Assembly: GCA_012974475.1 (NCBI GenBank)
Contig: JAAXQD010000135.1
Span: 1-25,825, forward strand
Length of the DNA: 25,825 bases
Direction: 5' to 3'
Source: Desulfobacterales bacterium
Lineage (GTDB): Bacteria > Desulfobacterota > Desulfobacteria > Desulfobacterales > UBA11574
The notes under the pieces are model-generated. The model did not search any database. It saw only the letters and a program-made list of their open reading frames with translations, and was not told the origin of the DNA. The position numbers and the translations under genes were made by a program. Numbering within the stretch: position 1 is the stretch's first letter; each line of letters opens with the position of its first letter. Positions 14,297-22,498 of the stretch are shown here, piece by piece.

Positions 14297-16441
14297 ATGA
14301 TCCGTATTAACGACATAATCGATAAAGTTACCGGGTATCACCCGGATGGCGATCTTGACATCATCGATCGTGCCTATATTTTCTCCGCCAAAGTCCACGA
14401 TGGTCAGGTTCGCCTCTCCGGTGAACCCTATCTGTACCATCCCCTGGCGGTGGCCGGCATTCTGGCGGACATGAACCTCGACGTTGTCAGTGTTGCGGCC
14501 GGTCTGTTGCATGATGTGGTGGAAGATACCCACGCCACCCTGGAAGAGATAAATGAGTTGTTCGGAAAGGAGACGACCCATATTGTCTCGGGCGTGACCA
14601 AGCTGAGTGTGCTCCCCTTTGACAGCAGCTCTCAGGCACGCCAGGCCGAAAGCATCCGAAAGATGATCCTCGCCATGGCGGACGATATTCGGGTCATTTT
14701 GATCAAGCTGGCGGATCGACTTCACAATATGAGGACATTAAGGTTTCACTCGGAGGCAAAACGGAAAAAAATTGCACAGGAGACCCTCGACATCTACGCC
14801 CCCATTGCCGGACGTCTCGGTATTTATTGGATAAAAAAGGAGCTCGAAGATACATCGTTCATGTATCTTGAACCCGAGGAATATTCCAAGATTGAAAGCC
14901 TTGTAAACCAAGATCGAGAGGAAGGCGAAAAATATATCGAAACGGTCAAAAATCTCATCGAGAATAAGTTGGATGAACACAATCTTAAAGGTGAGGTCAG
15001 CGGCAGATACAAGTATTTTTACAGCATCTATAAAAAAATGGTCTCCCAAAATCTTTCTTTTGACGAAGTATACGATATTATTGCCTTTAGAATAATCCTC
15101 GATTCAATACCTCAGTGCTATGAAGTCCTCGGCTTGATCCATTCTCTTTGGAAACCGGTGGCTAAAAAGTTCAAGGACTATATCGGTGTGCCCAAGCCGA
15201 ACATGTACCAGTCCCTCCATACCACCGTTATCGGGCCGGTGGGTGAAAGAATAGAGATACAGATTCGAAGCTGGGAGATGGAGAAGGTCGCCTCATCGGG
15301 CATTGCTGCCCACTGGAGTTATAAGGAAGGTCTTCTATTCGATGAGAAGACCAACAAAGCATTCTCCTGGATACGAAACCTTGTAGAAAACCAGGAAGAT
15401 TTTAAAAATCCAGATGAATTTTTGGAAAATGTCCGCATCGATCTCTTTCCGGATGATGTTTATATTTTTACGCCCCGGGGGGAAATTAAAACGGTTCCCA
15501 GAGGTGCAACACCGGTAGATTTTGCCTATTCAATTCACACAGAAGTCGGGAATCAGTGCACCGGTGCCAAAGTAAACGGTCGTATTGTCCCCTTGCCATA
15601 TGAATTAAAAACCGGTGATACGGTGGAGATCATCACATCCAAAAAACACCACCCCAGCAAAGACTGGCTCAATTTTGTCAAAACCGTCAAAGCCCGATCC
15701 AGGATCAGACAGTGGATCAAAATTCAGGAAAAAGACCGGAGTATCACACTTGGCCGAGAGATGTGTGAAAAGGCCTTCCGCAAATACCGCCTCAATTTCA
15801 ATACCCTACTGAAATCAGAAGAAATGGAAAAGGTGGTGGAGCATTTCGGCTTCAAGAAGATCGACGATCTCATTGCAAGTGTCGGCTACGGAAAAATTAC
15901 CCCGCTTCAGATCATTCGGAAGATCGTGCCGAAACCCGAGGGTGAAGAAGACGAATCGATACTGAACAAAATCATCGGCCGCGTTCGGAAAAAGAAGCTG
16001 AAAGCGGGGGTGATGGTAAAAGGCGTCGATGACATCCTTATCAAGTTCGGCAGATGCTGTCAGCCGGTTCCCGGTGATCCGATTACCGGTTATATTACGC
16101 GAGGTTTCGGAGTTACCGTTCACAGAACCAGTTGTGTCAATGCCTTGAAAATGAGTCCCGAGCGACAAATTGACGTGGAGTGGAATGTGGATATTGCAGA
16201 TGCATACCCTGTAAAGATCCGGGTTCGTTCTTACGACAGGGTAGGATTACTCGCTGATATTGCAGCCAATATCAGTAAAAACGGGGCAAACATAATCAGC
16301 GCAAACACCGAGACACGGGAAAACAAAATGGTAGACAGTTTTTTTACCATCACCGTTGAAGATATCGACCAATTAAACAAAATTCTCCTGTCCATCAAAA
16401 AGATAAAACATATTCAGGAAGTAATGAGAATAGACAACTAA
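14297..16441 (+). CDS. rel: Bifunctional (p)ppGpp synthetase/hydrolase, RelA/SpoT family
   Basis: 714 residues, full length. The HD hydrolase domain is intact: R39, H48, H72-D73 and E76-D77 (LLHDVVEDT), and D140 (KLADRLHNM). The synthetase domain, about residues 225-350, shows GRYKYFYSIYKKM, YDIIAFRIIL and KKFKDYIGVPKPNMYQSLHT. The basic KFKD loop is of the RxKD kind found in bifunctional enzymes rather than the acidic ExDD of synthetase-only RelA. A TGS domain (DDVYIFTPRGEI, near 390-450) and a C-terminal ACT domain (VRSYDRVGLLADIAANIS, near 645-710) follow. It should both make and degrade the alarmone. No clear Shine-Dalgarno precedes the ATG; it sits 8 nt after proS and is probably translated from the same transcript. 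Confidence 0.95.
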   Translation: MIRINDIIDKVTGYHPDGDLDIIDRAYIFSAKVHDGQVRLSGEPYLYHPLAVAGILADMNLDVVSVAAGLLHDVVEDTHATLEEINELFGKETTHIVSGVTKLSVLPFDSSSQARQAESIRKMILAMADDIRVILIKLADRLHNMRTLRFHSEAKRKKIAQETLDIYAPIAGRLGIYWIKKELEDTSFMYLEPEEYSKIESLVNQDREEGEKYIETVKNLIENKLDEHNLKGEVSGRYKYFYSIYKKMVSQNLSFDEVYDIIAFRIILDSIPQCYEVLGLIHSLWKPVAKKFKDYIGVPKPNMYQSLHTTVIGPVGERIEIQIRSWEMEKVASSGIAAHWSYKEGLLFDEKTNKAFSWIRNLVENQEDFKNPDEFLENVRIDLFPDDVYIFTPRGEIKTVPRGATPVDFAYSIHTEVGNQCTGAKVNGRIVPLPYELKTGDTVEIITSKKHHPSKDWLNFVKTVKARSRIRQWIKIQEKDRSITLGREMCEKAFRKYRLNFNTLLKSEEMEKVVEHFGFKKIDDLIASVGYGKITPLQIIRKIVPKPEGEEDESILNKIIGRVRKKKLKAGVMVKGVDDILIKFGRCCQPVPGDPITGYITRGFGVTVHRTSCVNALKMSPERQIDVEWNVDIADAYPVKIRVRSYDRVGLLADIAANISKNGANIISANTETRENKMVDSFFTITVEDIDQLNKILLSIKKIKHIQEVMRIDN

Positions 16442-16466
16442 TCCGAGGGGCAGGATCTTCTGCGGT

Positions 16467-16658
16467 CTAGGGCGCTTTAACGATATGGTCCGATTTTATA
16501 CAGGTGGTACAGACGACCATTCTTTTGACCCTGCCGTTTTGCAATGTTCGCACCCGCTGCAGGTTTGGATTGAATCGGCGTTTCGTTAAATTATGGGCAT
16601 GGCTTACATTGTGGCCAACCATCGGTTTCTTACCACATATTTCACACATTTTGGACAT
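16467..16658 (-). CDS. rpmB: 50S ribosomal protein L28
   Basis: 63 residues beginning MSKMCEICGKKPMVGHNVSH. The two cysteine pairs, CEIC near the start and CTTC near residue 53, mark the zinc-binding form of L28. The ATG at 16658 is selected because AAGGAG precedes it and because homologues start here; an upstream in-frame ATG at 16721 would add 21 residues unlike any L28. The gene is transcribed on the - strand, convergent with rel, and has its own promoter at 16771-16799. The leader of about 105 nt contains a long hairpin. Confidence 0.95.
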   Translation of the reverse strand: MSKMCEICGKKPMVGHNVSHAHNLTKRRFNPNLQRVRTLQNGRVKRMVVCTTCIKSDHIVKAP

Positions 16659-16723
16659 GGTTATGACTCCTTTTAAATCTAAAACCCTAATTGGGTGAAC
16701 GTCGGAATGCACAAGGTTCAATG

Positions 16724-16766
16724 GGTTCTCTTTTATTTTTTTGTGCTCATTTAGGGTATGAGAACC
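16724..16766 (-). promoter_or_regulatory. Hairpin at the 5' end of the rpmB leader
   Basis: On the - strand GGTTCTC (rc of 16760-16766) pairs with GAGAACC (rc of 16724-16730) across a 29-nt, A-rich loop. The first arm begins at about +1 of the predicted transcript. It could protect the 5' end or regulate L28 expression; it matches no ribosomal leader I know. Confidence 0.4.
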
Positions 16767-16770
16767 TGAT

Positions 16771-16799
16771 TTTATACATCACAACATTATGAATGTAAA
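16771..16799 (-). promoter_or_regulatory. Sigma-70 promoter of rpmB
   Basis: On the - strand TTTACA (16794-16799) and TATAAA (16771-16776) are separated by 17 nt. The start would fall near 16764, about 105 nt before the rpmB ATG. The -35 box ends 9 nt from the bamD stop codon. Confidence 0.65.
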
Positions 16800-16807
16800 G
16801 ATTTTTT

Positions 16808-17464
16808 CTATTTTTCCGCTTGTTTTTTTAACAGATCTTCACAGAGCGCAATATACTGAAGCGCTTTTTCGTGAACCCCCACATCCGGATAATTGGCGAG
16901 GACCCACTTGAAACGGCTCAGGGCTGATTTGTAATGCTTGCGCTTAAAATAATAGAACGCCACATAAAATTCATGCCCGGCAAGCATTTTAATGCATTGT
17001 TTAATATTTTCTTCAGCTCTGTTTGCATATAAATCCCCTGGGAACTGCTTTTGGAGGCGCATGAAAATTTCCAGTGCCTTATTGGCTGGGGTATGATCTC
17101 TGTCAATGGTATCGATCTGCTCAAAATAACAGAGCCCGGTCTGATAGATGATATAAGGAATGGCTTCATTGCGGGGATGAAGGTTTTCAAACTCTTCATA
17201 TCCGGCCACAGCCTCTTCATAATTTTTTAAATGGTAATACGCATCGGCTGTTTTAAGTTCCGCAAGAATCACGAATTTGCTAAAAGGATACCAATCTTTC
17301 AGGTTCTCAAAGGATTCTATCGCTTTTTTATAGTCTCCGTTATTGAATTGATCCATCCCATCGCTTACAAGTTCCTGGGCAGTTCTCTCTTCCTTGGCCT
17401 CAAACCAAGCACACCCGGAAATTGCAAGCAATGAAACCAGAAGTAAGGCGATAATCCGTTTCAT
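16808..17464 (-). CDS. bamD: Outer membrane assembly lipoprotein BamD
   Basis: 218-residue lipoprotein of the BAM complex, which inserts beta-barrel proteins in the outer membrane. The N-terminal signal peptide ends at a lipobox with the modified cysteine C18 (LLAISGC). The rest is a chain of TPR-like helices: DGMDQFNNGDYKKAIESFENL (about 36-56), TADAYYHLKNYEEAVAGYEEF (about 72-92), the YIIYQTGLCYFEQI segment and a C-terminal FKRKHYKSALSRFKWVL. The length is slightly below the E. coli protein (245). Its ATG overlaps the trxB stop as ATGA (17461-17464), so the protein is translationally coupled to thioredoxin reductase. It shows that the organism is diderm. Confidence 0.9.
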   Translation of the reverse strand: MKRIIALLLVSLLAISGCAWFEAKEERTAQELVSDGMDQFNNGDYKKAIESFENLKDWYPFSKFVILAELKTADAYYHLKNYEEAVAGYEEFENLHPRNEAIPYIIYQTGLCYFEQIDTIDRDHTPANKALEIFMRLQKQFPGDLYANRAEENIKQCIKMLAGHEFYVAFYYFKRKHYKSALSRFKWVLANYPDVGVHEKALQYIALCEDLLKKQAEK

Positions 17465-18390
17465 TTCTTTAGGTTTTCTATGTAATGTCCTGCTGAGAAA
17501 GCGGCAACAGCACCGTCACCCACAGCGGTTGCAATCTGGCGCAAAGGGGTGTTTCTGACATCGCCGGCCGCAAACACTCCGGGAACTGAAGTCTCCATAT
17601 TTAAATCTGCTGCAATAAAACCCTTTTCATCCAATTTGACCCCATCTGCCAGAAATTTTGTATTGGGAATCTCGCCCACCCATATAAAACAGCCATCCAC
17701 GGAAAGTCTTTTTTCTTCTTTTGTTTTGACATTCTGAACGGTAATATTTTCTACATTGGTAAAACCCTGAATACCTGTCAATACAGAATCCCATATAATT
17801 TCTATTTTTTCATTGGCCAATGCCTGTTCCTGAAGAATCATCTCTGCACGTAACCGGTCTCTTCGATGAATAAGGTAGACCTTTTCAACAAATCTGGTCA
17901 GAAATAAACTCTCTTTTACAGCGGTATCGCCGCCGCCCACCGCAGCAACGATGCGGTCTTTAAAGAACGGAGCATCACAGGTGGCGCAAGAAGAGACGCC
18001 TTTGCCGTAAAACATTTCTTCGCCGGGGGCATCCAGTTTTTTGGGAGAAGCACCGGTTGCAATAATAATGGTGTGTGTCGTAACGGTTCTGTCGTTAAAA
18101 ACGATCCTCTTGACCGGATCGGACAGATCCACAGAAACTGCCGCGTTATTTTCGATATTGAGGCCAAATCTTTTGGCTTGTTCGGTGAATTTCTGAACCA
18201 GGTCCGGACCGCTGAGTCCTTCCGGAAATCCGGGATAGTTTTCGATCCAGTCGGAAATAACGATTTGCCCGCCGACAACGACTTTTTCAACCAGAATTAC
18301 CTTCAGTCTGGCACGTGCCGCATAAAGACCGGCGGCAAGCCCTGCAGGCCCACCGCCGATAATAACGAGATCGTAATCAACGTTTTTCAT
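17461..18390 (-). CDS. trxB: Thioredoxin reductase
   Basis: 309 residues, low-molecular-weight NADPH-thioredoxin reductase flavoenzyme. It has the FAD motif GGGPAGLAAGLYAARA near the N-terminus, the redox-active CATC (about residues 135-138), the NADPH motif VGGGDTAVKES and the FAD loop GVFAAGDVRN near the end. After the CATC the usual DG is DA (CATCDAPFF), a common variation. The ATG at 18390 is preferred; an in-frame TTG two codons upstream gives no better ribosome-binding site. It lies 14 nt after trxA and overlaps bamD by 4 nt, forming trxA-trxB-bamD. Confidence 0.95.
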   Translation of the reverse strand: MKNVDYDLVIIGGGPAGLAAGLYAARARLKVILVEKVVVGGQIVISDWIENYPGFPEGLSGPDLVQKFTEQAKRFGLNIENNAAVSVDLSDPVKRIVFNDRTVTTHTIIIATGASPKKLDAPGEEMFYGKGVSSCATCDAPFFKDRIVAAVGGGDTAVKESLFLTRFVEKVYLIHRRDRLRAEMILQEQALANEKIEIIWDSVLTGIQGFTNVENITVQNVKTKEEKRLSVDGCFIWVGEIPNTKFLADGVKLDEKGFIAADLNMETSVPGVFAAGDVRNTPLRQIATAVGDGAVAAFSAGHYIENLKK

Positions 18391-18404
18391 CTGCAAGTTT
18401 CCCG

Positions 18405-18728
18405 TTATGTATTCGTTATCATCTCTTCAAGTCTTGATTTGGCGACGATACCGACAATTTTGTCCAGGACTTTTCCGTCTTTAAAGAAAATAAGGGTGGG
18501 GATTGATTTTATGCCATATTTGGTGGGCGTAACCGGGTTTTCATCTACATTACATTTCGTGAATTTGACCGTGTCACCAAAAGCTTCTGCGAGTTCTTCG
18601 ACGATGGGTCCGATGGCCCTGCATGGCCCGCACCAAGGTGCCCAAAAATCGACCAGAACAGGTTTTTCAGCCTGAAGCACCTCGGAATCAAAACTGCTGT
18701 CCCCTATTTCTATAATTCCCTTTGCCAT
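18405..18728 (-). CDS. trxA: Thioredoxin
   Basis: 107-residue cytoplasmic thioredoxin with the classical VDFWAPWCGPCRAIGP active site near residue 30, the conserved cis-proline in KSIPTLIFFKDG and the C-terminal glycine of DKIVGIV. The ATG at 18728 follows AAAGGAAA; an in-frame ATG six codons upstream overlaps that ribosome-binding site and would give a longer tail than usual. It is the first gene of trxA-trxB-bamD and has an excellent promoter 52 nt upstream. Confidence 0.96.
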   Translation of the reverse strand: MAKGIIEIGDSSFDSEVLQAEKPVLVDFWAPWCGPCRAIGPIVEELAEAFGDTVKFTKCNVDENPVTPTKYGIKSIPTLIFFKDGKVLDKIVGIVAKSRLEEMITNT

Positions 18729-18779
18729 AACCGTATTTCCTTTCATTTATTTTTTTAAAAAATTTCAACAATTGGATGA

Positions 18780-18808
18780 AATATAGTGACACGATCCTGC
18801 ATTGTCAA
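18780..18808 (-). promoter_or_regulatory. Near-consensus sigma-70 promoter of trxA-trxB-bamD
   Basis: On the - strand TTGACA (18803-18808) and TATATT (18780-18785) lie exactly 17 nt apart. Transcription would start near 18773, about 45 nt before the trxA ATG. This is the best promoter match in the window. Confidence 0.8.
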
Positions 18809-18835
18809 CCTTTTCGGAAGGACGTCTGATATTCT

Positions 18836-20035
18836 TTATAACTCCACGACAAATTTCTCCGTCTCCTCGTTCCAAGTGGTTACGAGGTAGTACCCAAACA
18901 GGATGCCCACAATCAAGATCAGGCTCCATTTATAGGTTAAAAAGTTCGGCAAAAAGACCTTGTGACCCATCAGTGACTTCAAAACCTTTGAACTGCTGAT
19001 CCAGGTCTTGAACAATGACGTGGACAGCGCAAAAAAGATGACAGCGAGCATAAGTTTGATATGACCTTCACCGGCGCGCCACACCGAACCGCTTCCACAC
19101 CCGCCGGCCACGACCATGCCGAACCCGAAGATAATTCCGCCCACCAGTGCACCGAACCAGAATGCCTGGGCCACATAAATATTTTCTCCCCGCAACCCGG
19201 TCCATTTAAGGGCGGCAAATCCGAGCACGCTGATGACCATGCTCAGGACGATGGCCCTTGGAACTTCCGATTCACCGGTCATGAACGGTTCACGAAATCC
19301 TCTGACAAAACAAAAGCGTGTTCGTTGAATAATAAATCCAAATGCGATGCCGCATAAAAGGAGCCCCCCGACTCTGGTATAGGCTTCTTTGCTATAAATC
19401 CATGCACAAACGATGGCGGCAAGGAACACGACGGCACCCAAATAAGGCTCTAATTTCAACCAGTCAAACCCTTGTTCTTTTTCCGAAGACGCACCGCCGC
19501 CCACGGACCCTGAAGGGAGATGTTCCATTTCCCAGTACAGATAGCGAAGACCCAAATACGCGCCCGTTATCAGGCCCAGCATCATGGCAAGACCACTTGC
19601 GGACAGGGCACTGACAGCCGCATAGAAGCCGCCGACATTGCACCCGCCGCTCATTGCAGCGCCAATACCCATCAGTGTCCCGCCCACAACACCTTTAAAG
19701 AGCTCCAGAAGCGGAGCGGAGCGAATGGCGAACTGTTTGGATAAAAGCGCTGATCCAAAGGCGCCCCAAAGCAATCCCAAGGTCAGGATGGAATTGGTGG
19801 AAAGTAACGGAGAAAGGGGAGAATGTTTGTAAATACCAGCCAGGCTCAACAACCCGTCTCCCCAGTTTCTCAGGCCGCCGGCCACGCCCCAGGGTCTGGC
19901 CCAGGCAAAGGTGATGACACTCATGATGCCGATCAACAGCCCGCCCAGCCACATGGGCCAGTTGTTATCAAAGATTGTATGATACCCGTTTCTGAATATC
20001 TCGATCACTACGCTGTTTTTCTTTTTATTGTTCAT
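18836..20035 (-). CDS. YeeE/YedE-family sulfur-compound transporter
   Basis: 399-residue inner-membrane protein with about nine or more hydrophobic segments in two homologous halves. Family cysteine motifs are present: SGGCNVGGF around C132 in the first half, RTRFCFVRGF in the middle, and AGGCGSGSVWR in the second. In the characterised member TsuA such cysteines relay thiosulfate across the membrane, so uptake of thiosulfate or another sulfur (or selenium) compound is likely. A hydrophilic loop of glycines, serines and acidic residues (about 178-195) separates the halves. The ATG at 20035 is preceded by GAGGGGA. It lies 18 nt after the small TPR-like gene and is probably co-transcribed with it. 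No tusA partner gene is adjacent. Confidence 0.85.
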   Translation of the reverse strand: MNNKKKNSVVIEIFRNGYHTIFDNNWPMWLGGLLIGIMSVITFAWARPWGVAGGLRNWGDGLLSLAGIYKHSPLSPLLSTNSILTLGLLWGAFGSALLSKQFAIRSAPLLELFKGVVGGTLMGIGAAMSGGCNVGGFYAAVSALSASGLAMMLGLITGAYLGLRYLYWEMEHLPSGSVGGGASSEKEQGFDWLKLEPYLGAVVFLAAIVCAWIYSKEAYTRVGGLLLCGIAFGFIIQRTRFCFVRGFREPFMTGESEVPRAIVLSMVISVLGFAALKWTGLRGENIYVAQAFWFGALVGGIIFGFGMVVAGGCGSGSVWRAGEGHIKLMLAVIFFALSTSLFKTWISSSKVLKSLMGHKVFLPNFLTYKWSLILIVGILFGYYLVTTWNEETEKFVVEL

Positions 20036-20053
20036 GACATCCCCTCAAAGCGC

Positions 20054-20482
20054 CTAACAACCTTCATCTTCGACAATTTTAAACTCGCTCACTCCCGGCT
20101 TGCCGGTGGCGGCTTCCGGAGGTGCCGGGGAGACTGCCGGGGGCAAACCGACGCCCGGTTCCTGTCGGGTGGAGACATCGGGCAGCACTAAATTTGCATT
20201 CTTTTCCACCTTCTCGGCCAATCCGAAGATCACCGTCTGATCGTAGTAACGCCAGGCGGTCAGAGAGGTGGGATCCGCCTTGACCGCTTTGCGGAAATAT
20301 TCTTTTGCATCCAGGTATTTTCCCCGGGCGTATGCCTCTTTGCCGAATCTAAGCATCTGTGCGCAGAGGGCTTTGTCCGGCGGACAACTTGGCGGTCCCT
20401 GGGCCACGGTGTATGTTGAAGCTGCAAAAATTGTTGCAAAAATAAAAACAAGGGTGAGGATAACGGGTCGTTTTGGTTTCAC
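20054..20482 (-). CDS. Small exported TPR-like protein of unknown function
   Basis: 142 residues. The start is a GTG at 20482 with a strong AAAGGAGG seven nt upstream; longer readings reach upstream without such a site. Residues about 1-28 form a signal peptide (KPKRP then a hydrophobic stretch, ending near YTVAQG). The mature part has two cysteines close together (SCPPDKALC) and one TPR-like helix pair (EAYARGKYLDAKEYFRKAVK, about residues 55-75). A proline/alanine-rich linker follows, and the protein ends in EDEGC with a terminal cysteine. It precedes the YedE-type transporter by 18 nt, suggesting a periplasmic partner. I do not recognise a named family. Confidence 0.7.
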   Translation of the reverse strand: MKPKRPVILTLVFIFATIFAASTYTVAQGPPSCPPDKALCAQMLRFGKEAYARGKYLDAKEYFRKAVKADPTSLTAWRYYDQTVIFGLAEKVEKNANLVLPDVSTRQEPGVGLPPAVSPAPPEAATGKPGVSEFKIVEDEGC

Positions 20483-20586
20483 GATTTCCTCCTTTAAGAA
20501 GAAACTTTGCCTTTTGAAAATTCCATCCGCCCCAGGCGAATATATGCAGTGAACGTATGGTATCCGAAACAGAACAAAATAAGCAT

Positions 20587-20615
20587 TTTCTATCAAAACA
20601 CTAAGAAGCGGTCAA
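20587..20615 (-). promoter_or_regulatory. Candidate promoter for the TPR-like/YedE pair
   Basis: On the - strand TTGACC (20610-20615), a 17-nt spacer and TAGAAA (20587-20592). A short stem GCACC-TATTC-GGTGC (rc of 20616-20630) lies directly upstream and could end the acr3 transcript, though no T-run follows. Confidence 0.4.
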
Positions 20616-20686
20616 GCACCGAATAGGTGCATCATTTAAGACATCCCAATTGTTTTTGGATCACCGGTATTTTTTCAACGGAATGC

Positions 20687-21877
20687 TTATACCTCTCGAG
20701 AAAACCAGTGTTCGGTCTTCAAACATATTTTGACCAGCATGAGCATTAGTGGGACTTCAATCAGCACACCCACCACCGTGGCAAGAGCAGCGCCCGAAGA
20801 CAGACCGAAGAGCATGGTGGACGTGGCGATGGCCACTTCGAAATGGTTGGAAGCCCCGATCATGGCAGCCGGAGCCGCGTCCATGTAGCGAAGATTCAGC
20901 AGCCGCGCAAGGCCGTAAGCAAGCCAGAAAATGAGCATGGTCTGAACGAAGAGCGGAACGGCGATCCACACGATGGTCAGGGGGTTGCTGATAATTACCT
21001 CACCTTTAAAGGAAAACAACAGCACCAGGGTAATGAGCAGCGAGACAATCGTAATGGGGGTCAGAACGTGTAAAAATTTTTCCTTAAACCATGTTTCACC
21101 TTTAGTAGAAATGATCCACTTACGTGAAAGGTAGCCCGCCACCAAAGGAAGGGCCACGTAAATGCCGATGGACAGCAGCAACGCCTGCCAGGGTACCGGC
21201 AACCGTCCCACACCCAGCAAAAAACCCCCCAGAACACCATAAAGAACGAGCATGGTCAGGGAGTTGATGGCCACCATTACCAGAGTCAGACCGTCATTGC
21301 CTCGTGACAGATACCCCCACACCAAGACCATGGCGGTACACGGCGCTATCCCCAGCAGGATGCAACCGGCAAGATAGCTGCGCCAAAGGGGCACTTGGAG
21401 CATTTTGACGCCACCGGCCATCACCACCGTACCGGCTCCGTAGGTCGCACCCAACGGAAGGTCGAGACCGAACGGCATCTTGACCAAATCCACGGCATCC
21501 GGACCGATAAAATTGTAAAACAGCGTGCCGAGAAAAAAAGTGGCGATCCCGTACATGGTAAACGGCTTGATGCACCAGTTGACGAACAGGGTCAAAAACA
21601 CCGGTTTTCCGCTCTTGCCCGCCTTAATGACTTCGCCGAAATCGATTTTGACCATGATGGGATACATCATGAAAAACAGACAGACTGCGATGGGGATGGA
21701 CACCACCGGCGCGCCCTTGACATAGATGGCCAGGCCATCGAGGTATTGGGCCACGCCGGGGGCGATTTTTCCAAGCAGGATGCCGGCAACAATGCACAGC
21801 ACCACCCATAGGGACAGAAATCGCTCGAAAATACTGGTCATTTTTCGTTCATTGTTCAAAACAGCATCGTTGCTCAT
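20687..21877 (-). CDS. acr3: Acr3-family arsenite efflux permease
   Basis: 396-residue inner-membrane carrier of the BART superfamily that exports arsenite. The hallmark LLGIAPCTAMVLVW contains the essential cysteine C180, and the late GAALATVVGVLIEVPLMLMLVK carries the conserved glutamate. About ten transmembrane segments are expected. It is longer than typical Acr3 (about 340-370): residues roughly 125-162, between the KPFTMYGIATFFL helix and the YLAG...APCTA helix, hold an extra segment with GAGTVVMAGGVKM. The ATG at 21877 has AGGAGG nearby and follows the Fe-S domain gene by 23 nt. The same-strand arsR upstream is broken, so expression may be constitutive. Confidence 0.92.
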   Translation of the reverse strand: MSNDAVLNNERKMTSIFERFLSLWVVLCIVAGILLGKIAPGVAQYLDGLAIYVKGAPVVSIPIAVCLFFMMYPIMVKIDFGEVIKAGKSGKPVFLTLFVNWCIKPFTMYGIATFFLGTLFYNFIGPDAVDLVKMPFGLDLPLGATYGAGTVVMAGGVKMLQVPLWRSYLAGCILLGIAPCTAMVLVWGYLSRGNDGLTLVMVAINSLTMLVLYGVLGGFLLGVGRLPVPWQALLLSIGIYVALPLVAGYLSRKWIISTKGETWFKEKFLHVLTPITIVSLLITLVLLFSFKGEVIISNPLTIVWIAVPLFVQTMLIFWLAYGLARLLNLRYMDAAPAAMIGASNHFEVAIATSTMLFGLSSGAALATVVGVLIEVPLMLMLVKICLKTEHWFSREV

Positions 21878-21900
21878 CAATAGTTTCCTCCTCTCAACAA

Positions 21901-22425
21901 TTAAAAATCAAAACGAAACCGACCCAAATAACTCGACAGTCGTTGTCTACCTGCGTCGTCCAAGGGCGGGCAGTCTTGAGGCCCTTTTGCCCCTTCCGAC
22001 ATCTGGACGGCGAAGACCATACAGGTGGGCTGGCCGCATTCTTTACAATTGGTTTTTGGGAGCGATTTTAGAATCTCGATGACCTTGGGCTGGGGGGCCG
22101 CTTCATGAAGGGGTTCAATCTTGTCTCGATTGTCCCAGGCCGAGTTTATTTCCCGTTTCAACCACTCGATAATTCGGGTGGCTTCGTCCTCATCTTTCAG
22201 GGCATTGACGGCAATTTTTTTGGCGTGAACGGTGATCAATTTACCATGGGCTTTGAATGTTACACTTGGCGGGTCTTTTTGATAGGTAAACCCCCCGAGC
22301 GTGGCATTCAGGTATGGAATCGCTTCGCCGACATCCTGATCCAGATGGGCAAAACAGTGCAAGGCTTCAAAGCCCGGGTTGCACTCTGCCCGGAAAATTT
22401 CTTTTTGATAAGATTTGAGCAGCAT
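21901..22425 (-). CDS. Fe-S domain protein linked to Acr3
   Basis: 174 residues. The C-terminal part (about 118-150) has the cysteine pattern NCKECGQPTC ... GPQDCP, CxxCxxxxC with a distant C, as in the FeS domain (PF04060) of corrinoid proteins and related electron-transfer proteins. The first ~100 residues, with two further cysteines near positions 15 and 24 and an FKAHGKLITVHAKKIAVNAL segment, are not recognised. It is the first intact gene of the arsenic cluster, with AAAGGAGGGG upstream of its ATG and acr3 following by 23 nt. No membrane segment is seen. A role as arsenic-related redox or metal-sensing protein is inferred from position only. Confidence 0.75.
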   Translation of the reverse strand: MLLKSYQKEIFRAECNPGFEALHCFAHLDQDVGEAIPYLNATLGGFTYQKDPPSVTFKAHGKLITVHAKKIAVNALKDEDEATRIIEWLKREINSAWDNRDKIEPLHEAAPQPKVIEILKSLPKTNCKECGQPTCMVFAVQMSEGAKGPQDCPPLDDAGRQRLSSYLGRFRFDF

Positions 22426-22498
22426 ACTCCCCTCCTTTTATTGCAAAATATTTCCCCAAAGAAAAATACGATATTTTCTCACAGAGATTCTCCTTGAA

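Noticed and set aside
16659..16721. Longer start for ribosomal protein L28
   Set aside because: The added 21 residues are unlike L28, while AAGGAG directly precedes the internal ATG at 16658.
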